Source: Acephala macrosclerotiorum
Taxonomy: Eukaryota; Ascomycota; Leotiomycetes; Helotiales; Mollisiaceae
NCBI GenBank assembly: GCA_014904845.1
Contig: MU119411.1
Location: 34,168 to 98,167, forward strand
Reading direction: 5' to 3'
Length of the DNA stretch: 64,000 nucleotides
Shown: piece by piece, positions 25,891-38,596 of the stretch
Position numbering within the stretch: position 1 is the first letter of the stretch
Layout: every line of letters starts with the position of its first letter
The notes under the pieces: generated by a model
What the model saw: the letters and a program-made list of their open reading frames with translations, nothing else
The model's database searches: none
What the model was told of the DNA's origin: nothing
Position numbers and translations under genes: made by a program

Positions 25891-27243
25891 ATGGAGAGTA
25901 AAGCCCTGGAGTTGATATCCGTCCCTGACAACATTTCTCGTAAGTCCTGCCCTAAGCTACCTTCAAATTCGGTCATCGGCGCACACTGACAGCGGTCTAG
26001 AAAATGACAAAGCCTTTTCAGGGTATCAGTGGACTTATTTCTCTTCTTTACCAGAAGGTCCGCTTCGCTCACGGGCCGAGCTGTTTTTAGCATCCGTGAA
26101 TTGGCCTGCACTCCTAGATTACGCAGCCAAGACGCGGAATGGAATCAACTGCATGCTCCTTCCGGATATTGGCCTTGGCTACAACCACATGGTTCGAATT
26201 GTCGAATTTGCAGATCAAACCCGATGGGTGGCGCGACTCCGAATGCCTCCTCTAGCAAAATCTGGTTCTAATGAAGACGCTCTCAAGACCATAATGAATT
26301 GTGAATTCAACGCAATTTCTCTTGTGCGACGAAGGACCACAATATCTGTCCCCCAAATCCACGCATTTGAGGTGAAAAGTGATTGCAGCATCAAAGCACC
26401 ATTCATGTTAATGGACTGTTTGGAGGGTAATGTTGGAATAGATTTGGGCATGAAAATACCGCCTGAATATAAGCAAGCCTTTTTGAGCAGTCTAGCAAAG
26501 ATCCATGTAGGTAAAGCGACTTGTATTCAGAGCACATACGGATAACTAATTGAATTGTTCTCTGCCCTAGGTCCAGCTATCCGCAGTACAGCTGCCGAAG
26601 ATCGGGACAATTGTCTCCATGAATAAGGACAGCACGTACCAGCAAGGCCCAATACCAGGGCTGGGGGGCCCCTTTGACACAGCAACCGAGTTCTTCAAAG
26701 CATGGGCGGCCAAAGCTGAATTTGGTATGTCCGACGAGCAACTACGAGCAGCATCTGGCCTATGCGCTGCCGAAATTATTCCCTCGGTCACCTCCTTCCC
26801 AAAATCTATCAATAAGCTAGCTGGTAGACTGTCTGTCCACGATCATGGCCCATTTCCTCTCTGCCATGGTGACTTTGGCCACAACAATGTCATTGTTGAT
26901 GATAAATATCACGTCCTCGGCATAATTGACTGGGAAACGGCTTTCGCTGGGCCGTGGGAGGTATTTGGAGATTTCCCTTTGACTCTTTCGACAGTTCCAC
27001 CTGCTATGGATGCACCATGGAACTACGATAAAGAAGGCTCTCCCAAGAGTACTGACCTGATACGAAAGTTTGCGGACCAGAAAGACTATATCGCGGCTGT
27101 GAGACAGGAGGAGAATAGAAGCGATGGAAATAGCGACAACGCTAATGGATTCAAAAAGACAGCAATTGGCAACTGCGATGAGGCTGTATCAAAATAGAAA
27201 GGTTGGATGGTACTCCAAATTGATCGATGAGTTTCTCTCATAG
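25891..27243 (+). CDS. APH/aminoglycoside-phosphotransferase-like kinase, C-terminus probably frameshifted
   Basis: Exons 25891-25939, 26001-26506 and 26571 onward; introns of 61 and 64 nt with good GT-AG signals. Protein-kinase-like APH fold. The catalytic loop is LCHGDFGHNN (Brenner-type HxDxxxxN, about residues 280-290), and the metal-binding IIDWETA (about 302) replaces DFG. The N-terminal half has the family's R-W-V-A-R-L strand and a late MDCLEGNVGI hinge. The frame used through the catalytic region stops at 27197 (393 residues, tail SDGNSDNANGFKK). The family-like C-terminal helix reading LATAMRLYQNRKVGWYSKLIDEF is present in the +1 frame and ends at TAG 27241-27243. A one-base indel around 27105-27120 is the simplest explanation. 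It may be a recent pseudogene, a sequencing error or a truncated protein. Substrate unknown. Confidence 0.7.
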
Positions 27244-27719
27244 GTAATCTCCTAAAATCTGTTGGTTAGAGGCAACTCATTTCCATTGCATGAAAAATAG
27301 ACTGTGGGCCGAAATCTCATCAATGCCATTTCATACCTTGTCAGCATGGTTGTGATGGGCAGGATTGGTTTGGTCAATATTGCCATGGCTGGCTCAGAGT
27401 GTTCAAGCCATGCTCAGGAATGCTAGCGGATTTAAAGATATTCCTTGATAATCTCTCAGACCGCCTCGTAAATAGAATTACAAAATACATGTGGTAATAA
27501 CAGACACTGTGCGAAAAGCTCTTAACGAACGCATTTTAACGAATCCTTTCCTAGCCTTGGATCTTTCCTACACCCACGTAGAGCTAATTCTGCATACCGC
27601 GTTCACGTATTTTTTCGCGCTTGACTTGTTACGGCTCGGCCGGTAGTAAGTAGTGTAAACACTTTCAACGGAATCGGCCAGCTCAGGCGCCGGGCCCGCG
27701 ACCATATTAACGAAAACTT

Positions 27720-28765
27720 GAGCTGACGTTGCGTTATAAATTGTAATACTATTTAATAATTTAATTAATATATTACAAATGTTAAAAAATTTCGATTTAA
27801 TATTTATTAAAAATAAAGTTTTATTTTGCGAGTATTTCTTACGAATTTATAATTTTTAAAAAATTTAATTTATTTTGCAAATTGAATTAAACAGTTTACG
27901 AATTATAATAAAATTTTATTAATATTTTTTTACGATTTCAAGTTTTTATTATCGTAGTTTTTTTTTATTTATTATAAGTTCGATTGTACTCGAATTATAA
28001 TTCGATTAATTATATTTTTATTTATTTATATTCAAATTAATAAATATTATAATACGAGTATTATTTATATTTATTTTTATTATTTTTTATTTTTTAACGA
28101 TTTTATATAAATTTTAAAATAATTTAAAATAATTATATTAATATTTAATTAATAAATAAATAAAATTATATAATAATTTTATTTCTTATTAAAATATATA
28201 ATATTAATATAAATTTAAATTATTTATTATTATTTATAATATATATTATAAAATTAAATTATTTTAAATATAATATAAATCGAATTTAATATATTATAAA
28301 TTGGATTTTTAATATTTTTTATTATTATATAAAAATATTATTAATAAATAAATAAAAATTATAAAAGTTTTAATTAATACGTATTTTTATATATTATAAA
28401 ATATTACGTATTACGTATTAATAAACTAATTAAATTCGTATTTAAAATCGATTTAAGTTTATTATAAATATAAAAATTTATTTTTTATTTAATAATTTTA
28501 ATACAAATTTTAATTTGATTTAAATTCGATTTTTAATATTTATTTTCGATTTTTAATATTTGTTTTCGATTTTCGACGTTTAATATTTTATAATTTTTTT
28601 TTTTTTTTAAATATAATATAAATCGAATTTTAATATTTTTATAATTATATAAAAATATTATTAATAAATAAAATTTTTTTTTTTTATAAAAATTTAATTT
28701 AATAATTAATTAATTAATCGACAATATATTTCCATATAAAAAACTTTCTTATTCCGGTTTTTATT
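27720..28765. mobile_element. RIP-degraded repeat block, homologous in part to the LINE at 24 kb
   Basis: Extremely AT-rich, no readable frame. The segment at about 27935-28000 aligns with 24168-24235 in the LINE. Over roughly 50 consecutive positions the differences are C to T or G to A in the AT-rich copy, with the shared skeleton CTCGAATTA...TCGAT...AATT retained. The block stops abruptly at the sugar-transporter stop codon (28766). The left edge is gradual around 27720-27750. No terminal repeats were found. Confidence 0.6.
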
Positions 28766-30762
28766 TTACTCATTTAAACTCTTTGCTTTTTCAAACAATC
28801 CCTCATCGTGAGTTGCATCCTCGCCCAACTCGTTCTGGGTCTTGGGTCCATTCTCCGACCTGAAAATATCGCTCTCGGACACAGGTGAGAAGACCTTGCC
28901 CCATCGGAAGCAGACGAAGTCATTGGCAGTGACCATGACACTCCTGAAGTTCTCCTTGACCAACTGCGATGTCGGCTGACTGAAGATGATATCAATCTCT
29001 TCCAGGGTCTTATTCTTGGTCTCTGGCATGAATAGCAATTGGTAGATCCAACCCAGAACTGCGATACCACCGTAGAACCCAAGAGTGAGACCAATCTTGG
29101 ACATCGCTTCTTGCATCTGCGAGAAGAAGTAGGTGACGAGGAAGGAACAAAGGAAGAGCATGACATCTGTTGACTCCATACCGTAAGAACGGAGATACGT
29201 TGGGAAGACCTCAGCTGGAATGACCCAAGTCAAAGTGGAGTATGAACCAAAGAAACCTTCGTAGATGATCAATCCGGTGATGTAAGCACCTTGAGCGCCT
29301 CCGACATTCGTGGTTGGGTTGATGAGGTATGAGCATCCGATAATGATAAGACCGATGAAGAACCCTGGAAGCATAGCACAAGCCCAGAATCGTCTACCGA
29401 ACTTCTCCATGTAGAGACAAGCCGGGATGGTACCGATCAACAACGAAGCTCCACCGACGAGGGACATGAAGACGGACTGCTTGTCGTTGAATCCGACCTG
29501 GGACATCAAGGTGGCCATGTAGTACTGAATGGCGTTGATACCAGTGAATTGTCCCAAGAAGATCATGATGTTGGCGTAGATGATAGCTCTGCGGGCACGG
29601 GGAACGGTGAAGAAGTCCAACCAAACGAAGCGCTTCTTGGCACCAGCCTGTTCCTGCACCAAGAACTCATCTGCAACAGAATGCTTCATGATGAAGAATT
29701 CCATCTTGGCCTCGGGCTCCTCGCCACGGATTTGCTTCCATACATGATATGCTTCGATCGTTCGTCCTTTATGCATGAGGAAACGGGGAGATTCGGGCAT
29801 GAACAGGATACCGAAAAACATGAGCGTCGAGAAGACAAGAGACGATCCGAGCATATATCTCCAGCTGCCCGACTTGACGTTCACGAACATGGCTGCGACG
29901 ACACTACGAACATGTTAGCATTGAAACAAGGTCGAGCATCAGGCCGATAACTTACTATCCAAATACTTCTCCAAGCGCAATCATGAACTGGTACAGGGAT
30001 ACCAAGTTACCACGATACTTCTTCGACACTGATTCTGCGACGTAGACAGGAACAGTTCCTCCCTCAAGACCGACACCAAGACCAAGTATGACACGACCAG
30101 CAACCATTATTCCGAAATCAACGGCACCAGCTTCGAGAGCAGCACCGACTGTATAGAGGACGAGGGAGATAATGATTGCCATTCTTCGACCGACGGCTTC
30201 GTTCAGGGGACCGAGCATCAATGCACCGCCAACAGCGCCGAGAGGAACACCGGAGCTGACAAGACTGACTTGCTTCGCGTTGAGGTTGAGAGCTACCCTG
30301 ATAAGTGGAAGTCACGATGAGGGGGGAAAGATACCCACAGCCAGGCAAATACAAGTTAGCACCACTGATCAGGGCTTGATCAAGACCAGAAATTAGACCG
30401 CCCATAGAGGCAAAAGCTGCTCAGTTAGACGTTGTTCAAATATGCGAAGGCAGTTACTTACCAACAAGAAGAAATGTGAAGTGCTTGGGATTCTTGAGCT
30501 TAAATTGAGGCTTGTACCAGGTGGATTTGATGTTCATTTCCGTCAGGCTTGCTTCGATTTCTGCAATCTCCCGATCAATCGTGTCGTTGTCACCCGCCGC
30601 CGCAATTTGAATGGCTTCCCATTCTGAGAATCCTCGTGAAGCCGCTGGTCGGGTTGGCGCGACAGCGACATTCTTCTCGTCGACATCTTTCACTGGCACA
30701 CCAACATCACTGTGCTCAGTGGAGCTGACAGCATTGTCATCTGAATAATTGGGCTCTGCCAT
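28766..30762 (-). CDS. MFS sugar/polyol transporter
   Basis: Predicted 620 residues. Exons: 30762-30462, 30416-30335, 30297-29956 and 29903-28766 (1863 nt). It imports a sugar or polyol by proton symport across the plasma membrane (family knowledge). A long hydrophilic N-terminus (about 95 residues) precedes GGLISGLDQALISGANLYLPG (TM1). Signatures present: GPLNEAVGRR in the TM2-3 loop, GRVILGLGVGLEGG, PESPRFLMHKGR after TM6, the TM7 block GQFTGINAIQYYMATLM, MEKFGRR, WVIPAEVFPTYLRSYG and PETKNKTLEEID. All twelve helices appear present. The second intron, as placed, is only 37 nt (30334-30298). Substrate not determinable. The 3' end abuts a RIP block within a base or two. Confidence 0.93.
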
Positions 30763-31824
30763 GATGAGCTGTTGCAATTGAGCGAACAAGTATTAATGTG
30801 AAAAGGGATGACAGGAGTGAAGAGAATTCTGGACGACTTCTTCCAGGACAAATATATATCTCAAGTGGGCATCTTGAGAGGTCTGATGATTACCGGTTAT
30901 CTATCCTTTCTGTAGCTAGGTTTGAGACTGTGGGGCACAACACCAGCATGGCTAGTGTATTTCCTGGGATACGCGGTCTGGACAGACCAGTGAGAGCTCT
31001 CACATATCCCCTTGGGGAGCACTCCTCTCCCCTTCATCTCCTGATTCTCCTCACAGTCCGCATCTCCAGTTCAGATATCATCCCTGGAGACCTGGAGAGT
31101 GGACGTTGATCGATGGGAGAACTCCGGCAGTAGTGGGAACATCGATGCAAGGTTTGAGGTCAGCTCCTTGCACGGCGTCTGTCGGCCTGAAACCTCGAGG
31201 ATATTTGATTTGTCAATGCTCAATTTTTCGTAGCAATATCCTGGATACTGACCCAGTTTCCTGTCGAGCCGCACACGCACAGATAATCGTTCACAGATCG
31301 GTCCAATTTCATGATCCACAAAGAGACCGAAAACGACGATATAAATCAATCAAAACATGATTCCGCTGAATCTGCCCAAAGTTTTGCCGCTTGGCCCGAT
31401 GTTAGGGAAAGTTAGAAGAATTTAGGCCCAAGCCGTTGCGACGATTATTTGCGAAGTCTAGGGTGGTAAGACAAGAAAGGTCAAGCTTCAGCCAAGCAGC
31501 AAGTTTGGCTTGAGCCAGATGCGGGAAGTGAGGCGAAAAGCTTTTCTCCCGACGTTCTTTGCGTCTTCCATCAAGCCATGGTCGTCGGTGGCTTCGGCAA
31601 ACGGCACTTCCTCGTGTACTACGTAAGCGTACACGTGATAATCGTACATTTTCTCCTCCTACGGGTTCAGGCCCGTGTTTTGTTCTCCACTCCCTCCAGT
31701 TCCCAAAGTCCACCAGGTCCCAGGCTCCATCGAACACCCAGTTTTCCCAAACTCCTCCAATCCTCATCAATCCCCATCAATCCCCGACTCCCCATTTTCC
31801 AACTCCATTCGCCGCAGTATGAGA
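30763..31824. other. Intergenic region, transporter promoter side
   Basis: About 1.06 kb between the transporter start and the 3' end of the membrane-protein gene. Short overlapping frames only; no recognised feature. Confidence 0.4.
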
Positions 31825-33668
31825 TCATCTGACAGCACGCTGCCGGAAGACGGATGCATCAGCCCATAACCCACTGCAGCGCGCGATGCAGCACGAACGC
31901 ATTTCAGAAAGTATCTCCCAAATGCCCCTTCTAGAAAACCATAATTGAGATCCAACAGTGAAGCTTGCCCATATAACCCCAGTGACAGCCATCTGCATGC
32001 CCATAACAGACAGCAGATTACCCCAAGTCGAGATCCCCGGACCGACTCCAAAAAGGTCTCCTGCTCCCAGGCCTGCACTTTCACGGTATGTCTTCGCAAG
32101 CACTCGAACCATGATGCCTTCGAACGGCATGATGAGGAAACCAGCGACTATGTCCCTCAGTGCCTCTGTAGCCATGATCGCTGGAAGCATTGTCAATCCC
32201 GTCACACGATACTTCACGCCATCTGACGGCTTCGGCTCGTTGGCACTTCGCAACTCTGCAGACCATGGTCCCGATGAAGACTCCGCGCCTTCTGTGGGTT
32301 CAACGTCAAAGCTAATCAACGTCGCATGAGCCAACTCATCGTCTTCTTCTTCACTCGAATCTTCTCGCTCTTGCCGTTGTTCTGGTCTTTCCAAAGCAGG
32401 AAGTCCCTCAAGCGCTCTGAGCGTCGGTTCGTCGTAATTGGTTATCTCCCTCTCGTTGGCAGCGGTAGGTTCGTTGAAGGTGTCGAAATCAGATTGTGGC
32501 GGCAGACTGTTGGGGCCATCAAGCATGGTGTCTCCTGTCGGTCGGGGGAGAGCTTTGTAGATTGGTCGATATACGAAATCCGAAACGATCATGTTCAGAT
32601 TTTCATAACCGATCATGACAAAGAATGGCGCAACAGTCCAGGCCAGACTTCCAATCCAGCCACGAGTGAAGGGCGGATGTGCAGGAAGTCGAAATGGCGA
32701 TTGGGAAGAAAACAGAACGAAAGATTTCATGGAAGGGAGAAGTCGTGACGTTGGAATGAGATTTAGCTGTTGAAGGGTAGCGAACATTCGCAGGTGGAAG
32801 GCAATATAACGAAAGCCAACATCCAAGCTTCTAGAGTTAGCAATCATACTTCAGGTCGTGATTAACACTTACGATTTTTGGAGAGGAGTGGGAGGCCCTT
32901 TCAACTCACGCTCAGCATGGGTGAGGGGATCATGTGTGTCGTCCTCAGTCTTCAAGACTTCCAAGACCGCGTCAACCAAGGCTGCCACCCAGTCTACCAA
33001 GCGATACGACAAGGTTGCAGGAAGACCTGCGAAGGCGATATGAGAAGCAGAATAATGTGCCATCTCCGCTCTCAATATGCTATAGAGCCCCAACTCCTGA
33101 TACTGTTTGTAGAGCTGCGACTGTTAGCCAGGCTGCTACACCAGACTCGAAAAGATACTTGCCAGAATCCTTCTTCTTAAACCAATCACACCCCAAGTAC
33201 CACCAACGTACATTTCACGGCACGCGTCCATCAACCTTAACCCTATGAAGGTTTCATGATTCTTCTCCCGAACGTACTGCTCCGCCTTCTCTCTGGCAGC
33301 AATCAAGTCTTCCACAACTCCCGTCACCTGCATTACCTCGTTAGCAGCCCGCACGTGCTCTCGCTCCCGACGTTTGGTCTCTGGGTTTCTCGGATAGCCA
33401 CGATCATTGTACTGCTGCTCTCCTTGGCTGCTCTCTCCTGCCGGATCCTGGATAACTTCACTCTCATAGTGACCTCGGCCCTGGCACTTGTAAGTAATGC
33501 GAATCAAAGTAGCGCGAGCATGAATCACGTGTAGAATACAAGATGAAAACAAGTATAGCGACCAAGTTCATGGTTGCAAGTAACGGTGAAATGTGATGGC
33601 GAAAATGAGAAGAGGCGACGGGGGTTTCTTACCAATGCCAGCGCTGTCAACGATTCCTGTCTCCCCAT
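31825..33668 (-). CDS. Multi-pass membrane protein of unknown function
   Basis: Predicted 531 residues. Exons: 33668-33633, 33486-33163, 33102-32873 and 32830-31825 (1596 nt). I do not recognise the family. A hydrophilic N-terminal region with a coiled-coil-like stretch (REREHVRAANEVMQVTGVVE) is followed by hydrophobic segments: HIAFAGLPATLSYRLVDWVA, IGSLAWTVAPFFVMIGYENL, TMLPAIMATEALRDIVAGFL and GNLLSVMGMQMAVTGVIWAS. An acidic Glu/Ser loop (REDSSEEEDDELAH) lies between the second and third. The third exon is reached only through a GC-AG intron (donor ctg|GCAAGT at 33162; acceptor at 33103, or 33121 as an in-frame alternative), because read-through meets TAG. The last intron (32872-32831) is just 42 nt. 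It is divergent from UTP13. An organelle membrane location is plausible but unproven. Confidence 0.65.
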
Positions 33669-33981
33669 CTCGACTTTAAGGCTCGACTCTCGAGACTATC
33701 TCCTCATCTTCTGGGACCCCGACTCTACTACACGTCTTCGATGTTTGGCACGTTGAATTCGAAAGAAATGATATGCAAGCGTTCAAAGCAACACGTCTTT
33801 GGTGGGATTGATGAAGGATGATTGATATCGAGGTTCGAGGAAAATAGCGCTAGAGGAGGCAAAGGCGGTGAGGGTGGAGTGCCTACAGTACCTATTCTGC
33901 CATTAAATTATTTTTGCTCTCTGGGACGTTGCTTTTCTGCAACAAGCTCTTACCAACACTCTTCGATAGAAAGCTGTCGCA

Positions 33982-36759
33982 ATGGCAAACAAAGCACCAT
34001 ACCAGACCACCTTCGAGCCAGAGCATACCATACAACCAATATACACTGGCGGCAGCGTTGCTCTTGATCAATCGGGGCGCATTCTTGCGACAACTCTTGG
34101 CGAAGATGCACTGTTGACGGACTTGAATACCGGCAGGCAACTGGCAAAGATTGAAGGAGTATTTCCACCTGGAACCCCTGCTTTGAGCTACAATTAACCA
34201 TTGCGTAGGATGGAGAACTGATTTCTACCTTGACCTGTATGTATCCTCGACACCTCCTGCGAACCCCGCTAACCTTCTGCAGTGACGCCCTCCGCCTCTC
34301 ACTTAATCATCTGCTCAAGATCATTGTCCATGCGAATATATTCCCTCAAGCCCTCTCTTGCTTCATCATCCAGCATAAACTTCGAGCTTCTACGAACCCT
34401 CAAACCGCACACAACGCCAGTCGTCGTTCTGGCAGTGGACCAGACAAGTACACTTCTTGCGACAGGTGCAGCAGATGGAGTGGTGAAAGTGTGGGACATC
34501 ATTGGAGGCTACATTACGCATACATTTCGAGGACCAAACGTACTTATCTCGGCTCTTCGGTTCTTCGAGCTGGTGAGCAAAAGCGAAGAGCCAGGAATCT
34601 CGTCGCAAAACCGAAAGCGCCGGAAAAGTACTGATGAAAACACGAACGAAGCAGGGAAAGGGTTCCGACTAGCAAGTGGAAGTCAGGATGGCAAAGTTCG
34701 GATATGGGACCTCTACAAACAGAATTGTGCTTCTGTGCTGGACTCGCACGTCTCTGATGTTACAGCCTTGGACTATTCTTCGGAAGAAAATGCTCTCCTT
34801 ACCGCAAGCAGAGACAAGACGATCATGTGGTGGGATGCACGAACATGGAAGGTCCGGAAAGTTGTGCCAGTGCTGGAAGAAGTCGAGGCGGCTGGGTTTG
34901 TGAAATCTGGGAAGTTTACATATACAGGAGGAGTCAATGGTCATATTCGAATATGGGAGACAGAGAATGGGCGGGAGACCACACAGCCACAGTCACCAAG
35001 GGGAGAAGCCGACGCTATTGTGGACTCCATATCAATCCCAGGCCTACCATACGTTATCTCCATCCAGGCAGATCATACCATGATTCTGCACTCTACCGAT
35101 CCTCTCGACCAGCTCAATGGAACAATCCCTTCCCTACCCCAACTTCGGCGAATATCAGGAACCCACGATGAGATCATTGATCTTGGGTATTTGCTGCCCG
35201 ATCGGTCCCTCCTTGCTTTGGCGACCAACTCGGAAGAAATCAGAATTGTCTCTCTATCACAGTCTGGGGAAGATTCTGATTATTTTGGCGCAGATGTGGC
35301 ACAGCTCAAGGGCCACGAAGACATAATTATTTGCTTAGATATCGACTGGTCTGGACATTGGATTGCCACGGGAGCTAAGGACAATACTGCTCGCCTTTGG
35401 AGAGTCGATGCTGCAAATTCCTCTTTCACATCATACGCAACCTTTACCGGCCACGCCGAGTCTCTCGGTGCCATCGCTTTACCCCACATGATCCCTGCAG
35501 AATCTCCAGCTGCCTTCAAGGCCCCTCTTGAACATCCACCCGAATATATCTTGACCGGATCTCAGGACCGTACGATCAAACGGTGGGTTGTGCCTACGAA
35601 AGATGCCGGCAAAGCTCCCAAAGCAATTTACACACGAAAAGCTCACGACAAGGATATCAATGCCCTCGACATCAACTATAATGGACAATATTTTGCCTCT
35701 GCGTCCCAAGACAAGACAGTGAAAATCTGGTCCCTCGAAGAAGGGGAAGTGACAGGTGTCCTAAGAGGGCACCGACGTGGTGTGTGGTCTGTGAAGTTTG
35801 CACCGAAAGACACACCCTCCATCACAGGTGAAAGTGGTCCAGCAGCTGGCAAAGGTCTTATATTGACAGGAAGTGGCGACAAGACCATCAAAATCTGGAG
35901 CTTGTCGGACTTCAGCTGTGTCCGGACCCTCGAGGGCCACTCAAACAGCGTTCTCAAGGTTGTTTGGCTTAATCTCCCAAAACCCGAAGAGCGAAACAAG
36001 AGACATGTGCAGATCGTCAGTGCCGGAGGAGACGGGCTCGTCAAGGTCTGGGATGTGAACACTGGAGAAGATGCATGCACTCTCGACAACCATGAAGACC
36101 GAGTCTGGGCTTTAGCTGTGCATCCTATCACCAACATGATTATTTCGGGTAGTGGCGATTCGACTGTTACGTTCTGGAAAGATACCACAACTTCAACGCA
36201 AGCTGCGACAACGGCTGCGGCGACTCAGTTCGTCGAGCAAGAGCAGGAGTTGCAGAATTACATCCACTCGAATTCGTACCGAGAGGCCATCACACTTGCT
36301 CTTCAGCTCAATCACCCAGCTCGCCTTCTGTCTCTGTTCACATCCGTGGTCACTGTCAATCCCCCGGAGCAAGGCAGTTTGTGTGGTGTCAAGGCCGTCG
36401 ATGAAGTACTCTCCTCGCTTTCAGATCAGCAGATCTTCGCTCTCCTTCTTCGAATCCGGGACTGGAACACCAACAACAGAACAGCTCCTGTCGCGCAACG
36501 GATCCTTTCAGTGCTAGTGAAGAGCTACCCCGCCTCACGGCTCGCGAACCTAAAAGTCGGTGTTCGAGGAAAGAGCTTAGATGAGATTTGTGGAGGATTG
36601 AAGGCGTACTCGGACCGTCAGTACAAGCGGATTGAGGATCTCACTGATGAGAGTTACTTGATGGAGTACACATTGGGAGCTATGGATGGGCTGGGATTGG
36701 TAGAAAATGGGACGACAAACGGGCAGCGAGAGTTAGACCAGGATATGATCATGGTGTAG
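33982..36759 (+). CDS. UTP13: U3 snoRNP / SSU-processome WD-repeat protein UTP13
   Basis: Predicted 893 residues. Exons: 33982-34158, 34209-34236 (a 28-nt microexon) and 34283-36759. A subunit of the UTP-B subcomplex needed for 18S rRNA processing in the nucleolus. Two beta-propellers are expected; many WD units are visible, for example VVKVWDIIGG, DGKVRIWDLYKQ, DKTIMWWDARTW, DNTARLWRVD, DRTIKRWVVP, DKTVKIWSLEEG, DKTIKIWSLSDF, DGLVKVWDVNTG and DSTVTFWKDTT. The helical Utp13 C-terminal domain follows (EQELQNYIHSNSYREAITLA to LPARL-like and KSYPASRLANL). Frame continuity through both short introns supports the model. Confidence 0.93.
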
Positions 36760-37842
36760 AGATGACGAACGATAAATGAGGAGTATGACAACATATCTTA
36801 GCAACTTTTTTTTCTGCATTCTATCTCCCAATTCTCCCTGGACTCTGGCCTAGTCTGGTCTTCCACCAGGAAGCTCATCAGTCCTAATGCCTTCCAAGGT
36901 TCTGGCCAAGCTAGGATATTAAAAATCGCTTTCTTCCGCGAGTTTCTTAAGTCTCTAACTCCAGTTACATTGCCACCCTTTCATTTTCCCCCTCTCATGC
37001 CACAGTCATTGAATGAGATACGACCTGAAGGAGAACATTGGGGAAGGATTGATTGAGAGGGGTGAAATGAGGAGTCCTCGGGAGCTAGCTTGCTTGGATT
37101 CTTCGCAGGCCGAAGGGAACTCCCAGGCACACGTCCGTCGCAACTCTCCTCGCCCGCTTCCTTCGCTCTTCAAGATTCCATTCTTTACTTTCTCTACGAT
37201 GTCCGTTACCAAAGTCCGATTCTATTCCGTGTTATTTCAAACTCTCGTCGCCACCTGACTCATTCGCAAGTTTTTGATGCTCGCCGGGCTGCAAATGGCA
37301 TCGGTCCCAAGAGAAAGGCACAGTAGACTAGTATCACAACCGTCACTTTCAATGCTGGTCTGCTGCACCTACCTTGTGGTCATATCACTTGGATTGAAGC
37401 ACAAAACCATGGTCTTTGAAAGGGATATACCACAAGACGAAGAAAAGATCCCAAGAAAAGAATCTAGGAACCCATCAGACATACAATTGCCTCCGAATGC
37501 CATGCCCTTCACTGAGTCTATCAACCTCAAGATTCAAAATCAAGCTCCGGGGTTGGCCTATGGTCAGAGTGGCATTTCGAAGAGGGTTTTAGTGACTATG
37601 TAAGCTGCGAGATGTGTCCTGGATATGGGCAGGATAACAGGCAATACAATTGGCAATACAATTGGCAATCTGACATCTGTACTTTTCCAGCGCTGTAGTT
37701 TGTTCAGGTCAGTCCTATTTTCTCGGAGAAGTATTTTGCTTTCTTGTTTGCTGAGGATTCTGAATGTCCGCGCACTCTAGAGAGATTTTCCTTGCTTCTT
37801 TGAGATGCTTGGAACACCAGGGGATGCAGGAATTCGTGACAT
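36760..37842. other. Intergenic region without a recognised gene
   Basis: About 1.1 kb after UTP13. Short plus-strand frames (37013-37258, 37274-37603) have no family signal. A short direct duplication, GGCAATACAATT, occurs twice in succession near 37640-37665. Confidence 0.4.
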
Positions 37843-38596
37843 ACCAAAATAGAATTTAATTAAATCGTAACGGTTTATTTATAAAAACATATAAAACTTA
37901 ACACTAATTATATTAGAGTGGTCACGTGTTTAATGTTATATATATTTTCATTTCTTCGCTAGACAGGAATAACATATTATAAATACACACTTTATACTTA
38001 TATTACAGTTTTTGCTTATAATAAATTATTTTTAAAATATAGAAAATATTTCGATATAAATAAATTTTAATATTATAAATTATTTGATTTTATAAATAAT
38101 AAAATATATTTAAATTTTCAAATTTTATTAATTAATTAAAAAAAAATTATTTTAACTTATATTAATATATAGAATCTAGTCTCTTATAAAAATGAAAAAA
38201 CAATTACAAAGGATATTTTTGATTATTTTATATAATATTGAAAATTTCTTTATATAAAATTTAAAAAAAAAAATCTTTTTTTATATAAATCTTTTTTAAT
38301 ATTATATAAAATAATCAAAAATAATTCTTATAACTGTTTTTGAATTTTGTAAAATAAATTAAAGTATTTTTATTTGTTTTGATTAAACAGGTTTTTATTT
38401 CTATTTATAGATTTATTTTAATTAATTATTAAAACTCGAAAAAATAAATATTTATTATTATTTTATAAATTAATTAATAAATCCTTTTAAAAACCTTTTA
38501 ACTAGAAATAATTCAATAATATGAATAATATTGTGTTTTAAATTTGAAGCAATTTCATTAGTAAATTATTAAGTTTTAATTAATTCTAGTTTTGGT
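37843..38596. mobile_element. TIR element with internal foldback (MITE-like), RIP-affected
   Basis: A 754-bp AT-rich element. The left terminus reads ACCAAAATAGAATTTAATTA (37843 on); the right terminus, reverse complemented, reads ACCAAAACTAGAATTAATTA (from 38596). This is an inverted repeat of about 22 bp with few differences. A long internal palindrome has arms at about 38200-38259 and 38281-38340, sharing TTTTGATTATTTTATATAAT. No unambiguous target duplication is visible; the flanking tetranucleotides are ACAT and GTAT. No coding capacity. The superfamily is not assigned. Confidence 0.6.
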
